Positions 1-7,710 are shown, numbered from the stretch's first letter. The stretch: DNA of 12,345 nt from Euperipatoides rowelli (GCA_003024985.2 PXIH01S0009037.1); one strand, 5' to 3'. Translations and numbers: made by a program. The notes: generated by a model not told the origin, from the letters alone.

Positions 1-475
1 TTTGAAATCGAACACCAGAAGAATGTGGGGAACTCAAGCTTTATCCAAGAGAGGCCCACCTGCATGAACGGACAAACAGCATATATTCCTCTACATCTTT
101 GTGTAAATAACCAGAAGTAATCTGTTATAATTATCCTGAATTTGGATCCTTCAATCACATATTTGCAGTAACTTTCATTTAGCAGTACAATTTTGTGTCA
201 ACTACATTTTGACTGAGCAATTCAAGAACCTGTTACCAACCCGTTGTGAACCTTCCAGTTACAGTGAGGAATTGCCCCCATAGACTTTTTGTCCTGTCCC
301 TACCCCTGGCTATGCCTTTATTGCCCTTTCCTCTCTCTTTCTCTTCTCTTTGCTGCACATTCTGGCCAATTGTTAAATCATAAATATTAAGGGTAAATTT
401 TGTAAATTTTAGTGGGATGGATTTCTTTGTTAAACTTTATTTTATCAAATAAATATGTTTATTTGCTAAGCAGCT
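1..475 (+). other. possible transcript 3' end (partial ORF plus 3'UTR-like segment) of unknown identity
   Basis: From base 1 a frame is open for 39 codons and stops at TAA, 118-120. About 330 bases of pyrimidine-rich sequence follow (C/T-rich around 280-360), then AATAAA at 448-453 and a GT-rich element at 481-494. That is the order expected of a last exon with its polyadenylation site. The first 350 bases are less AT-rich than the rest of the intron. I recognise no protein similarity in the short peptide (it includes QERPTCMNGQTAYIP) and it does not match raptor. It may be the 3' end of a retroelement or processed gene inside the raptor intron, an alternative terminal exon, or chance. Confidence 0.25.
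448..453 (+). terminator. candidate polyadenylation signal AATAAA with GT-rich downstream element
   Basis: AATAAA lies about 28 bases before the run TTTGTGTGTGTGTAG at 481-495, close to the canonical spacing for cleavage near 465-475. The sequence around it (AAATAAA-TATG-TTTATTT) is a short inverted repeat, so the minus strand also carries AATAAA. AATAAA is common by chance in DNA this AT-rich; only the paired GT-rich element makes this site stand out. Confidence 0.35.
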
Positions 476-495
476 CTGAGTTTGTGTGTGTGTAG

Positions 496-980
496 TTTTA
501 AGATATCAAATGACTTGCTTAATTTTTAATTTTTCAGATGGCCATCCTTGCAAGCGTGAGATGGGGGTTGTACCTGCTCACTTCTATCAGGGCAGGGATA
601 AAAAAGGGTTACTCCCCCTTTCTCCTCCTTAACCCCTAGTAGGCTGGTTTGGACTGTTATTTCGTTAGGTTTAGCTAGCTTTCCCTTTTCCTGTCTCGTG
701 CTGATTTATTAGCCCCCTTTTCTGTGTATATTATATCTTGGGGATAGTCTATATTTATGTTAAGCCTACATGTGAATATATTAAATTATACTTATTAATT
801 TATGCAGTTTACATGTAAGTATAGATAAAGGCTAGTTTTGAAGATATAATACATACTCGGTGATTTACCCCGGAATTTATTTCTCTGATCTGTGCAGGTT
901 CATATGTGGACACGTACATGCCATCTGAGCGCTACGTCCCCTGCATATGGGATATGGAGATAATAGGAATATTTTCCCAG
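496..980. other. intron segment, unidentified, partly higher complexity
   Basis: This stretch has no recognised gene. At 520-537 there is an acceptor-like pyrimidine tract ending in ttttcag, directly followed by an ATG frame of 33 codons (538-639, beginning MAILASVRWGLYLL). I see no homology and no good donor after it. The part at about 540-690 has G and C runs unlike normal intron DNA and may be a fragment of an older mobile element. From about 870 the sequence becomes CpG-richer, continuing into the next feature. A second short + frame (864-1001) overlaps the minus-strand ORF and has no recognisable motif. Confidence 0.3.
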
Positions 981-1184
981 TTAGATATCATATTTGTAGT
1001 CTAAAGAGGTAGTAGCATGATTGTTCACGCCCGCACCGCATAGGCTACAAATATAATCACGAGCGACCCAATTTCCACAATTCATGCAATTATAAATTAA
1101 TATACTTATCAGCAATGATAGGTAGATTAGATTTATAGGGTATGAAAATGAAAATAAGGCCTCCCCCCATTCAGCTAGATACAT
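981..1184 (-). CDS. small ORF with zinc-ribbon-like motif, unproven
   Basis: This is a 67-codon minus-strand ORF that I do not recognise as any named protein. Residues 10-31 are hydrophobic and could form one membrane segment. They are followed directly by CMNCGNWVARDYICSLCG (residues 33-50), a C-x2-C-G-x8-C-x2-C-G arrangement as in double-zinc-ribbon (DZR / zinc_ribbon) modules, with the usual Gly after each pair and an A-x-V tail. The last 15 residues are polar. The Met start is simply the first ATG of the frame; no splice or promoter context supports it, and the ORF lies antisense in a raptor intron. It could be a decayed exon or transposon fragment, or chance. The local CpG content is higher than in the surrounding intron. 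Confidence 0.22.
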   Translation of the reverse strand: MYLAEWGEALFSFSYPINLIYLSLLISILIYNCMNCGNWVARDYICSLCGAGVNNHATTSLDYKYDI

Positions 1185-1495
1185 TCAATATCTTATACAG
1201 CTATGAGGTCTCCCACACTGTTTCCTTAATTGAGCGTCGGTTTCAGAGATAAGTAGTTATATAAATAAAGGAATAGATAAGGCTTGGATGTAAATTAGTT
1301 GTTTTCCAAATACATAATCTTCCTCGGGATAGAATATAGTAAATTAGGGGGAGGGAAGCTCTATGAGGAAGGTTATGAACAATCCAACGAAGTCTTACCA
1401 ATTTGGTATTTGACATATGTATTATCACAAGATTTAAATCCTTAGCCCAAAATGGATATAGGATTTATTACAGAGAATAAAATACCATTAAAACA
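1185..1495. other. intron segment, possibly LINE 3' tail
   Basis: No gene is supported here. The stretch lies downstream (on the minus strand) of the stop codon that ends the LINE relic, so part of it may be that element's 3' untranslated tail. On the minus strand an AATAAA occurs within 1461-1470, about 30 bases after the LINE stop. No A-rich tail or target-site duplication is clear. The short minus frame at 1243-1428 shows no motif. Confidence 0.3.
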
Positions 1496-1905
1496 TTAAG
1501 AAACAATTAAATTAGTTTTTAAAATCGTTAACAATGAAATAATTGGGGATTTGAGATATCTTTCAGTTCTTGCGAAGAGGATACTGAATCTGTTGGAACC
1601 CCTAGTTACTCTTCCAGAGACCAAACTATGTTTCTTACCTAAGAATTGAGGAAAACATTGGAAAAAACATAAAGCAAATTTCTTAATGAGGTCAGTTCTT
1701 CTGTCTTTAAGGAAAACTAATACCAGCTGATCAAGGAATATACGGTAGTTGAAATTATGATTACAACCTGTGATCACATGCACTGCTCTCCTTCAGATAG
1801 ACCTATGGATTGAGACTGTGTGTTAGTAAGAGATGGCCCCCAAACAGGAGCACAATACTCAAGCTGTGAGCAAATAAAATATTTATATGCCAATAGGAGG
1901 ATAGT
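1496..1905 (-). mobile_element. LINE (jockey/CR1-like) reverse transcriptase C-terminus, decayed
   Basis: The minus strand encodes the C-terminal end of a non-LTR retrotransposon ORF2, the region after the reverse transcriptase palm. Reading from about 1905 downward, one frame gives LLLAYKYFICSQLEYCAPVW followed by GPSL, matching the LINE hallmark Y-K-x-x-x-R-S-x-L-E-Y-C-x-P-V-W-x-P. After a shift near 1790-1810 and an in-frame stop, the frame continues RRAVHVITGC. It then gives a C-terminal block with LKDRRTDLIKKFAL and, near the end, FARTERYLKSPI, the usual R-T-x-R-Y-x-x-S-P-I close before the last few residues. The stop is at 1496-1498. The element is 5'-truncated, as LINEs often are: upstream of about 1905 I find no palm motifs. 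It is antisense to raptor and not functional. Clade assignment is approximate. Confidence 0.82.
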
Positions 1906-2947
1906 AGCAATACTTATCACTTTTATCTAAAGGAATTGCATTTTTCTATATCTATGTAATATATAATAAAGATGTATATTAAATTCAATAGCATTTTAAA
2001 TATACAGGTAGGTATCTGCTTTGACCATCACAAAAATGTGTCGTAATACAAGCTCACTTAGGGGAGGATTGGCTGCCGCTGAAAATATTTCTTGCTTCAG
2101 ACTATTCTTTATAACATAGAATAATTGGCAAATTTGGCAAGAGACATAAATTTTCTTAATTTTCAACTGTAGTAAACAATTCATGTAAGTTATTCACATT
2201 GCAGTAAATAAAATTAAGATTTCCATTATATAAGGAATAGCTTTAACTGTCATCTTATTTATTTTGAATTTTAACGTTTGACACAATATATACTTTATTC
2301 AAATAAAATAATTTGACAAAACGTAAATAATATAAAGAAAAAATGTATAAAATTTGTTAACTATAATTTGGAACTGTGCATGCAGATTCTTAGAGTGAAT
2401 GCATTCAAGAAATGGTTAATTTAAAAAAAAGCTAGTAACCAATCAGTCGGATGGCTTCTTGTGAATGGAAACAAATTTTATGTCTGTTTTACTAAGGAGT
2501 TTTTCTCAGTGGCTCTCTAGCACACACTTATTGTGACACTGAATGGTAATAATGGAAATGCGTTTTTCCACATTTACTTATAGTGTAAACAGGTTGAATG
2601 AACTAATAAAAACGGTTTATTAAAAATATTCAAACGTTTAAAGGCTATCCAAAATATGTAAATGAAAGAACATAAATGCATTGTATCTTTAAAAGCTCAT
2701 ATTAGTATTTTAGAAATCAGAATTGTAATTTTGACAAATAATTTAATAAAACTTTATTAAAAAAAGTATCTGATATTACCGTAATTGACTTTCATCCAGG
2801 TAGTATAGCAAAGTAATGTGACATATACTGTAGTAGCACTTGTAATTTTAACATTATTACTCGTAATAAGTTAATAGCCAAACTATAGTGTTTTTTTTCA
2901 TGAAATGTAAGATTAAGGCTATCTTTTCTATTTTTTTTCTTCTCTAG
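1906..2947. other. intron, AT-rich, no gene seen
   Basis: This is low-complexity AT-rich sequence leading to the acceptor of raptor exon A. The minus frame at 1996-2184 is free of motifs and is not a clear continuation of the LINE. The last 30 bases before the exon are a strong polypyrimidine tract (ttttctattttttttcttctctag). TACCGTA (2777) and TACTGTA (2826) belong to the heptamer set reported in the findings. Confidence 0.6.
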
Positions 2948-3046
2948 ACGCCTGAAGAAACAATTGACCAGTTACATCCTCCACCCTTGGTTTCTTCAAA
3001 ATTTGTTCCTTGGAGCTGTAAGCATTTCTCACAGTCCATTATGAAG
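2948..3046 (+). CDS. RPTOR: raptor (mTORC1 scaffold), internal exon A
   Basis: Raptor is the substrate-recruiting scaffold of mTOR complex 1, acting in the cytosol and on lysosomes; this exon encodes part of the linker between the HEAT-like repeats and the C-terminal WD40 propeller. The 33-codon exon is open in frame 0 and ends in FVPWSCKHFSQSIMK. This aligns with the conserved vertebrate raptor stretch C-D-W-S-A-R-Y-F-A-Q-P-V-M-K, sharing W, S, F, Q and MK. The first 18 residues (TPEETIDQLHPPPLVSSK) fall in a linker that varies between species. The boundaries are chosen from a strong acceptor (pyrimidine tract, then ctctag) and a gtaaga donor. The donor is phase 0, so the next exon starts on a full codon. 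The preceding exon lies upstream of the window. The identification rests on the three exons together and was recalled, not searched. Confidence 0.9.
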
Positions 3047-3112
3047 GTAAGAAACTGAATTAATAGTCCTGAATGTATAGGAATTAATTTGTGCAATATT
3101 CTTGCAGTCAAG

Positions 3113-3129
3113 TTTTTTTTTTTTTTTTT
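3113..3129. repeat. poly-T tract (17 T)
   Basis: This homopolymer run lies 66 bases after the donor of exon A and is followed by an A/T-rich inverted repeat. It may be a relic of a retroposon A-tail in antisense orientation, or simple slippage. Confidence 0.9.
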
Positions 3130-3152
3130 AAATCTTTCAATATTTTATTTTG

Positions 3153-3194
3153 ATTTTTAATTTTTATTGAAAAAAATAAAAAAAAATTAAAAAT
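3153..3194. repeat. AT-rich inverted repeat
   Basis: ATTTTTAATTTTTATT on the left is followed, after a few A residues, by AAATAAAAA-(A)n-ATTAAAAAT on the right. The arms pair except for extra A residues. A hairpin is possible, but such structures arise easily in DNA of this composition. Confidence 0.5.
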
Positions 3195-3894
3195 GATTCT
3201 TTAATAAAAAGTTAACCATCCACATAATAGAATTTATTAACATTATAAATATTTTTTCAATAATTTTAAGCCTTGCCAAATTGTGGGAACAAATACAAAA
3301 CTCTTAAAGCATGAATTCTTTTGAAGAGATAAATCCAGATGTCCATTTGTAATTAACCTGATACCAATATTTGGTACAGATTGCTCTATTACTTTATTAG
3401 TTTTTAGATAGTTCTTGAACTTGAGTTTTCATTCTAAAAACATATTTCCAAAACAAAAAGTTCAGTAGTTTTTTTTAAAAATAGTTTTTACTGATTTGTC
3501 ATCCGAGTTTGATACCCTTTGTGCTAAAATCTTTTACAAAATCATCTTATTCACAGTTGCCTTATCTTGTGTGCCAACTTTGGTACAGATCAGTTTAATA
3601 ATTTCATAGCATATTGAACAAATAGCTTCATAACTATTGAATAGTTTGAAATAGAAATGCTGTATAAGTTCATATTAACCTATGATCGGAAATAAATTTT
3701 GGATTAAATTAGTAAGAATATAGTGAAGAAAGTCGAATTTGACTTAAGCACTTAAGAGCAAATAATTACGGTAATAATTGTTATTTAAAAAATCCATCTA
3801 GACAAATTATTGAAAATCTAACGACTGTAACAATTTGCACATTGCTGGGTAAAAAATAACCTCCAATAAATTTGTTAAATATGCCTGCCTACCC

Positions 3895-3918
3895 ATTGTA
3901 TAAAGTACCTTATACAAT
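3895..3918. repeat. 24-bp near-perfect palindrome
   Basis: ATTGTATAA and TTATACAAT arms (9 bp each) flank A-GTAC-C, whose GTAC core is itself palindromic, so only one base pair of the whole 24-bp palindrome is mismatched. No function is apparent. Confidence 0.7.
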
Positions 3919-4047
3919 AATTGCAAAAAGTAAAAAAAAAATGTCTGTAGGATACTTTCAACTGAAAAAAACTTTACAAAATAAATTGCATAGGTCTACC
4001 TGGTGAATTTTGTCTGTATGTCTGGTAGTGAGATCACAGACATATTG

Positions 4048-4241
4048 TTCAATCAACTTATATGAAATTTGAGCACAAAAGTCAAATTTCATGTATTTGT
4101 TAACCAACTTTAAAATGATGGCCATTTTATTTATTTCAACAAAATGAAGGCTTACTGTTTCCCCATTCAATCAATTTACATCAAACTTGCACAACTATCA
4201 AGGTTTATACTGTATATTCATGCCCTCCAAAATATATACAG

Positions 4242-4273
<32 letters not shown>

Positions 4274-4330
4274 ACATTAACTTTCAAAATGGTGGCCATT
4301 TTAATGATAAACAAAATGGTGACCATTTCT
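4048..4330. repeat. degenerate tandem repeat family with AAAATGGTGGCCATTTT cores
   Basis: Two units can be aligned. TTCAATCAACTTATATGAAA (from 4048) resembles TTCAATCAATTTACATCAAA (from 4166), 118 bases apart, both followed by a G-CACA segment. Each unit later has AACTTT-AAAATG-TGGCCATTTTA (4106 and 4279). A third core, AAAATGGTGACCATTT, follows at about 4313-4328. The second unit is expanded by the (TA)n tract. The cores are palindromic around a 3-base centre. A short + frame reading through here (4144-4446, with NGGHFNDKQNGDHF) comes from the repeat and is not a gene. Confidence 0.65.
4242..4271. repeat. (TA)15 microsatellite
   Basis: This is a perfect TA dinucleotide run, preceded by ATATACAG and followed by TTGTAC. 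It sits inside the second unit of the tandem family and accounts for that unit's greater length. Confidence 0.97.
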
Positions 4331-4448
4331 ATAGGCATGTCAAAAGAAAAAGCTCCTTTCCTTTTATTTCTCTTTTGAAAATGATATATAGTATTTATAA
4401 ATATTATTTTTGCTGCTTCACTGCTACTTTTAATTTTTTTTCCTAGTA

Positions 4449-4467
4449 TTTTTTTTTTTTTTTTTTT
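4449..4467. repeat. poly-T tract (19 T)
   Basis: This is the longest T run in the window. Shorter 12-base T or A runs occur at 4790-4801 (T), 9268-9279 (A) and 9820-9831 (T). All are in introns. Confidence 0.95.
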
Positions 4468-5312
4468 GCTGTACTTAGCATTGTAATTTTCTTTTGCATC
4501 ATAGGATTATGCTCTGCTTGTGTTGTACCACTGTGAACCCCCAATGTGTGAGCCTGTCTATCATTGCAAAGATCCTTCCCATGCATGCTTGACTGTGGTT
4601 TGTAAATGCTAGCTTGGTTGCTTAGTTTTTTCTAAGCATCATTGTTCAAATTAACATCCAGTTTAGTTGGAAGAAGTACTAACCCTATCAACAACTTTCT
4701 TGTTTATTTTGTTAAGCTAATCTGGTGAGCAAGAGGATTAGTCAATTTAATTAATCAACTAACACCCACATTCCAATTTTGTTGTTGTGTTTTTTTTTTT
4801 TGCATGCAAAGATAAATTACAACCCAATTATAAAGTACATAAAAATTTGTTTTTAAGGCTAACTTTTTCTGTTACAAATTACAGATAATATATTATTACT
4901 GAAGGCATTATGCATGCGGTATATCATAATCTAACTTATCAATTCATGTAAACAACCAGATACGTTCTTAGCAGCTAAGCATGCTTGCAGCCTCCTACGG
5001 GCACAAAAAATGAAAGAGTTGAAAAGTTTAAGTTACAGTGCAAGAAATTGTGTTATTGTATTAATTTGTATCGTAGTTACAACGATGCATTGTTAATTTT
5101 TTTGTAATTTGTGTAACGTTAGTTAAAAAATAAATCAACAGATGGCGCTAGTTGCTATAACCGTCGCCTAGCAAATCCTGTTAGTAGTAGTATTTTGAAA
5201 TACCCTATTTCTCATAAAGGTAAAGGAACCCATTGCTTAACCTTAACATATACAATAGCTAAATAGAATCCTTGCCATGTCAAATCAAGGAAATAGGTGA
5301 ATGACCAAAATA

Positions 5313-5438
5313 GTGAGTAGCTTTCCACTAAAATATAGATGATTTCTACAGGCATGGCTTTCACTATCAGAGGATTAACAGTCAATCCCTAACATGACAT
5401 CAAGACTACTAGATAACCGCTAGACTACGGTATTTGAA
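5313..5438 (+). pseudogene. copia gag (UBN2-type) relic
   Basis: One frame with three stops (TGA 5340, TAA 5376, TAG 5421) reads VSSFPLKYR, then AWLSLSED, then NMTSRLLDNR. This is the order of the copia gag-polypeptide core L-P-x-x-Y-x-x-F-x-x-A-W-x-S ... N-L-T-x-R-L-L. Gag forms the virus-like particle of the element. A zinc knuckle would be expected at about 5455-5510, and TGTGGAATTAGG near 5473 might be a trace of it, but it cannot be read with confidence. Confidence 0.72.
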
Positions 5439-5665
5439 TGAAAGTAACATCAAGAAAATGCATTAGCCACTATGTGGAATTAGGACTATAGAACGCCTCA
5501 ACTCATAAATAAAGGAAAAGTCATCTTAAAAAGAAGATCACTATGCATGACATTGTAGAAACAGAAGTTTCAAAAAGGTAGAAATGGGTTGTCCAGCTCA
5601 GGTTCCCATACTAATTTTTCAGCTTAGTACTGAAGATGATGAAACAGGTCCGCATCACAATGGCA

Positions 5666-5752
5666 AATGATGATCCATGGATCATGGACAATGGGGTAAA
5701 TACTCAAATGTAAAAAATACTTTTACAGTTTTTCCAAACTAAATGAATAATA
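5666..5752 (+). pseudogene. copia aspartic protease relic
   Basis: The frame reads NDDPWIMDNGVNTQM. It corresponds to the copia protease start W-x-x-D-S-G-A-S-x-H-M, with the active-site D-S-G changed to D-N-G and A changed to V. A one-base loss at 5708-5712 moves the reading to CKKYFYSFSKLNE, which fits the following F-x-x-x-x-x-L-x-x segment. The protease cuts the polyprotein in active elements; this copy cannot be translated across the shift. Confidence 0.75.
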
Positions 5753-5855
5753 TTTTGTTAGACTAGTTCGAGACACTATAAATTAAGAGTAAGGGGGAAA
5801 GGATACATAAAAATTCAAAAATATACAGAAGATCAGTGGTACGAGTAAATTTTAA

Positions 5856-6189
5856 GATGTTCTGTTTGTACCTGAATTTAAGAAAAACTTATTCTCAGAA
5901 GGGAATGTAACAAAGTTAGGAATGACAATTGTAAATCTGAACAATTAGCTAAAATTTTAGACAAAAATAAAATAATATATGCTAAACATCAAGCATATAA
6001 CAAACCAAATGCTATCCACAACAATAATAACAGATGAAGCTAATAAAGCCACTCAGCCAAATTTATCTTGACCACATAAATGTTGAAGCCCTAACAAAAA
6101 TAATATCTAAAAATTTTAGTGTCTTCGAAGACACTAAAATTTTATTTTGTCCTGATTGTATTTATGGAAAGCAACCTAAACTCCCATTC
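5856..6189 (+). pseudogene. copia gag-pre-integrase (zinc-binding) relic
   Basis: Two blocks are clear. At 5856-5945 the frame gives DVLFVPEFKKNLFSEGN, matching D-V-L-Y-V-P-x-L-x-x-N-L-x-S-V, and ends in TAG. At 6067-6189 it gives LDHINVEAL, then FCPDCIYGKQPKLPF. This matches the H-x(3)-H ... C-x2-C zinc-binding domain before the integrase core, with C-x-x-C and G-K-Q-x-x-L-P-F intact. Between the blocks (5946-6066) the sequence is too decayed to align. The second block contains a perfect 34-bp palindrome (6110-6143). Confidence 0.85.
6110..6143. repeat. perfect 34-bp palindrome
   Basis: Two 17-base arms meet without a spacer at TTC|GAA (6126/6127). The right arm is the exact reverse complement of the left; the first mismatch is the pair 6109/6144. 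It lies in the gag-pre-integrase relic of the copia element, between the zinc-binding His pair and the C-x-x-C. Confidence 0.97.
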
Positions 6190-6230
6190 TAAGGCTCTAC
6201 TCAACAAAAAATGAAATGTGGATAACTAAT

Positions 6231-6716
6231 TTATATGATGTAGGAGAAATGCCCTAAACATCAGTTGGAGGAGCAAATTACTTTGTCAAGTTTAAAGATG
6301 ACTAATCAGGATATACACTAGAACTGTATTTCTCATTAAACATAAAAGTGATGTTTTCCTATACTTTAAGGAATCCCACATGGTTATTGAAACAAAATAC
6401 AACTGTAAATTCAAATACTACAATAACAGAGTATGTCAATGTACAATTCATAGAATTTCTGACAACAAAAGGAATTGTTGTAGAAAGGACAGTTCATATA
6501 CATTCCAACAGAATGGAAGAGCAGAAAGGGACACAATTGTATATAATGCTCGATATATGCTATACTCAAGCAATGTTCCTACGGAGCTATGGACAAATAC
6601 AGTCAACACAGCAATGTACATTCTGAATAGAACTTCTACCAAGCAAACTTCTAATTCTATACCTTTTGAACTATGGACAGGAAAGAAACTCTACATAATG
6701 ATACAACACCCGCAAT
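6231..6716 (+). pseudogene. copia integrase catalytic core relic
   Basis: The rve-type core is readable in pieces. LYDVGEMP at 6231-6254 keeps the first catalytic Asp of the H-S-D-x-x-G-P-M-P motif. SVGGANYFVKFKDD (6261-6302) matches S-x-G-G-x-x-Y-F-V-T-F-x-D-D. The second catalytic Asp (D-N-G) is not recognisable near 6415-6428, where YYNN is read. EYVNVQFIEFL follows at 6429. After a one-base shift near 6500, QQNGRAERD retains the catalytic Glu, and LWTNTVNTAMYILNR, then FELWTGKK, match the copia core end. The last open piece runs to the TAA at 6716-6718. The integrase inserts the element DNA into the host genome; this copy is dead. Confidence 0.92.
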
Positions 6717-6840
6717 AAAATGGTTTTAGTAGGATACTTTGGAAATTCCAAAAAATATTGTTTGTTTGATCCAAAAACTAGAAAAATTAAAATATTAAAA
6801 AAAACGTCATTTTTAATGAAGATAAACAAGGATTTTTGAC
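6717..6840 (+). pseudogene. copia integrase C-terminal region relic
   Basis: After the stop at 6716-6718 the same polyprotein continues with KMVLVGYFGNSKKYCLFDP, then TRKI and a block ending NVIFNEDKQGF. These match the copia motifs G-x-F-V-G-Y-S-x-x-S-K-G-Y-R-x-x-D-P and V-x-F-N-E-D. This small beta domain follows the catalytic core in all copia integrases. It is open for about 40 codons, the best-preserved stretch after the core. About 260 bases after it (6841-7100) correspond to the variable linker before the reverse transcriptase and show nothing recognisable. Confidence 0.85.
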
Positions 6841-7102
6841 TCACATCCATTATGGACTTCAAAATAGGGGAAGATACATTATAGGAAGAGTCAGAAACCT
6901 TTACACATAAATCAAAAGATACACAGAAGCTGGTGAAATGTAACACGAATCAAGAAAATGAGAAGAATCTCATGACTATACCTATAACCTGAAAATTCAC
7001 TAAAAACACCACCAAAATTCTTCATTGATGATGCCATGTGTGTTGAGGATGACGTTGCCCAAAATTATGGCCAATCCATTAACAGACAGATAAAAAATGT
7101 GT

Positions 7103-7710
7103 AAAGAAGCCTTGAAAGAAGAGCTTAAAGGATTTTAAAAAACAACAATGGTTGATCCTTGCAGCCCTACCTGAGGGAAAGGAACCTTTTGGATAAAAGC
7201 AATCAAGATGGTAAAATTCCAAGATATAAAGCCGGACTATGTGTAAAGGGCTTTACACAAAAACGATAACTATAAAGAAACCTTTTCACCCACAACTCAC
7301 TATAGCAATAAAAATGAACTACTCAATAGTATAATTTGATGTAATTACAGCCTTCAATGGGGATCTGGAGGAGAAGATTTATATGACACCGCCTGAATGA
7401 TTATCTCTAAACTCGTCCAATATAGTCTGTCATTTAAAGACATCACTAAACAGACTGAAACAATCACCCAGACGCTGGAATAAAAAATTTGACAGCTTCA
7501 GGGAACGATTTGGATTCAAACAATTCCATGCTGACATGCATTTACAAAGAAAAAGTGAACAACACAATGGTTTTGCTAATCCTATTTGTTGTTGATGGAT
7601 TAGTGATGGGGTCAATGAAGCTATTTGTAACTCCATCATTAAAGGCATCAGAACAAAATGTGATGTCGCCGCTTCAAAGCTTGATTACTATATTGGTATG
7701 GAAATAATTT
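7103..7710 (+). pseudogene. copia reverse transcriptase relic
   Basis: The RVT_2-type domain is spread over several frames. It reads KEALKEELKGF (7103), WLILAALPEGKEPFG (7149), DGKIPRYKAG then CVKGFTQK (7207-7263), and DVITAFNGDLEEKIYM (7338-7385) with the first catalytic Asp present. Next come VCHLKTSLNRLKQSPRRW and KKFDSF (7425 on), then CIYKEKVNNTMVLLILFVVD (about 7537-7596). The copia active-site Y-V-D-D appears as F-V-V-D: the first Asp codon is GTT at 7591-7593, one base from GAT. MGS follows as in relatives. The domain would copy element RNA into DNA. Stops at 7136, 7194, 7267 and 7398 and several shifts make it inactive. Confidence 0.93.

Larger units (their letters stand above)
3047..5260. 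other. first part of the 7.1-kb raptor intron, repeats only
   Basis: This is intron DNA between raptor exon A and the copia relic. It contains homopolymer T tracts, an AT inverted repeat, a (TA)n microsatellite and a degenerate tandem family, each listed separately. No protein-coding relic was recognised. The stretch at about 4975-5190 is less AT-rich and includes CAGATGGCGCTAG near 5139-5152. It lies where a 5' LTR and leader of the copia element would be expected, but I could not match it to a second copy downstream, so it is not called as an LTR. Confidence 0.6.

Noticed and set aside
1-120. The opening frame as an upstream raptor exon
   Set aside because: The peptide has no resemblance to raptor and the frame ends in a stop without a convincing donor.
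1996-2184. Minus ORF upstream of the LINE relic, considered as more of its reverse transcriptase
   Set aside because: No palm or thumb motif can be read, and about 90 bases without any match separate it from the recognisable LINE part.
3153-3194. The A/T-only inverted repeat as a regulatory hairpin
   Set aside because: It consists almost entirely of A and T runs, so chance pairing is expected; it is kept only as a low-value repeat.
4144-4446. 100-codon + ORF (and an overlapping 63-codon frame from 4187)
   Set aside because: It runs through the (TA)n tract and the AAAATGG/CCATTTT repeats; its Ile-Tyr and Asn-Gly-Gly-His runs are direct translations of the repeats.
6671-6946. Minus ORF of 91 codons over the copia integrase (also 6448-6642 and 7430-7648)
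   Set aside because: These are antisense shadows of recognised + strand copia domains and contain no motif of their own.
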